From contig JAKAUH010000806.1 of the NCBI GenBank assembly GCA_021818605.1, forward strand, positions 1 to 6,532: a DNA stretch of 6,532 nt, given 5' to 3'. The position numbers and the translations under genes were made by a program. Each line of letters opens with the position of its first letter. Position 1 is the first letter of the stretch. This document shows, piece after piece, positions 6,304 through 6,532 of this stretch. This DNA is from Planctomycetota bacterium (GTDB taxonomy: Bacteria > Planctomycetota > Planctomycetia > Isosphaerales > Isosphaeraceae). Under the pieces are notes generated by a model. That model was not told the origin of the DNA. It worked only from the letters and a program-made list of their open reading frames with translations, and ran no database searches.

Positions 6304-6532
6304 TCACGGGCGGAGGCCCAGTTCCTCGAGCTTGCGATAGAGCGACGAGAGCCCCATGCCGAGGCGGCGGGCGGCCTCGCGCTTGTCGTCGTGGCTGTCG
6401 CGCAGCACGCGCTGGATGTGCCGGCGCTCGTAGTCGCGCACGGCGGCACGAAGGTTGTCGCCATCGACCTCGGAATCATTCACGGCGATCAGGCCAGGTG
6501 GGAAGTCGTCGGGGGTGAGGATCGGCCCCTCG
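6304..6532 (-). CDS. NtrC-type sigma-54-dependent activator, C-terminal part (runs off right edge)
   Basis: The last 75 residues of a minus-strand protein are present, ending at TGA 6306-6304. They begin EGPILTPDDFP, the usual end of the sigma-54 AAA+ activator region. A short variable linker follows, then a Fis-type helix-turn-helix: LRAAVRDYERRHIQRVL, then REAARRLGMGLSSLYRKLEE and LGL. This arrangement is characteristic of NtrC-family response regulators and enhancer-binding proteins, which use ATP hydrolysis to open promoters held by sigma-54 RNA polymerase. The DNA-contacting helix (GMGLSSLYRKLEEL) is intact. The receiver or other sensory domain and most of the AAA+ domain lie outside the window, so the signal it answers is unknown. 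It is convergent with the small membrane protein gene and no functional link is implied. Confidence 0.9.
   Translation of the reverse strand, partial: EGPILTPDDFPPGLIAVNDSEVDGDNLRAAVRDYERRHIQRVLRDSHDDKREAARRLGMGLSSLYRKLEELGLRP

Noticed and set aside
5994..6479. Minus-strand 161-codon frame at the right edge
   Set aside because: Its Ala/Ser/Thr-rich product is out of frame with the recognisable Fis-type helix-turn-helix, which occupies another minus-strand frame.

Overview
The window reads as ordinary chromosome of a GC-rich bacterium. A planctomycete, perhaps of the Isosphaeraceae type, is my best guess. This is inference from the very high third-position GC, the giant secreted protein built from carboxypeptidase-regulatory-like beta-sandwich units, and a sigma-54-type regulator. 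There is no rRNA, tRNA, CRISPR array or transposase.

Left block (1-3618, minus strand). A 1167-residue secreted protein (115-3618) has about seven carboxypeptidase-regulatory-like units followed by an all-helical repeat half. It is followed after 38 bases by the start of a second exported protein or lipoprotein that leaves the window at base 1. The two look like one operon.

Middle block (3619-5011). After about 350 bases without a convincing gene, a plus-strand membrane protein starts at 3970 behind a good Shine-Dalgarno. Its coding signal moves to the -1 frame exactly at a canonical slippery heptamer, A AAA AAC (4335-4341), with a small hairpin 6 bases downstream. It is therefore either a programmed -1 frameshift or a one-base loss in an A-run. 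Its 3' end collides with a convergent DUF1398 (YbcV-like) gene on the minus strand. Neither gene has a stop codon at the junction (about 4575-4613), which suggests a small deletion removed both ends.

MarR operon (4997-5510, minus strand). A MarR-family repressor (5012-5470) lies 14 bases upstream of the DUF1398 gene. Its promoter is near perfect (TTGACA, 16 bases, TATAAT) and is covered by an inverted repeat with 12-base arms that is very probably its own operator. The -10 box lies only 7 bases before the ATG, so the transcript should be leaderless. Together these give an autoregulated MarR-DUF1398 unit.

Right block (5511-6532). A small two-helix membrane protein of unknown function (5826-6269, plus) has an ambiguous, possibly frameshifted N-terminus. 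It converges on the C-terminal end of an NtrC-type sigma-54 activator (minus) that enters from the right edge.

I see no clearly new multi-gene system. The points most worth attention are the slippery-site gene, the leaderless self-operator MarR promoter, and the double stop-loss junction.
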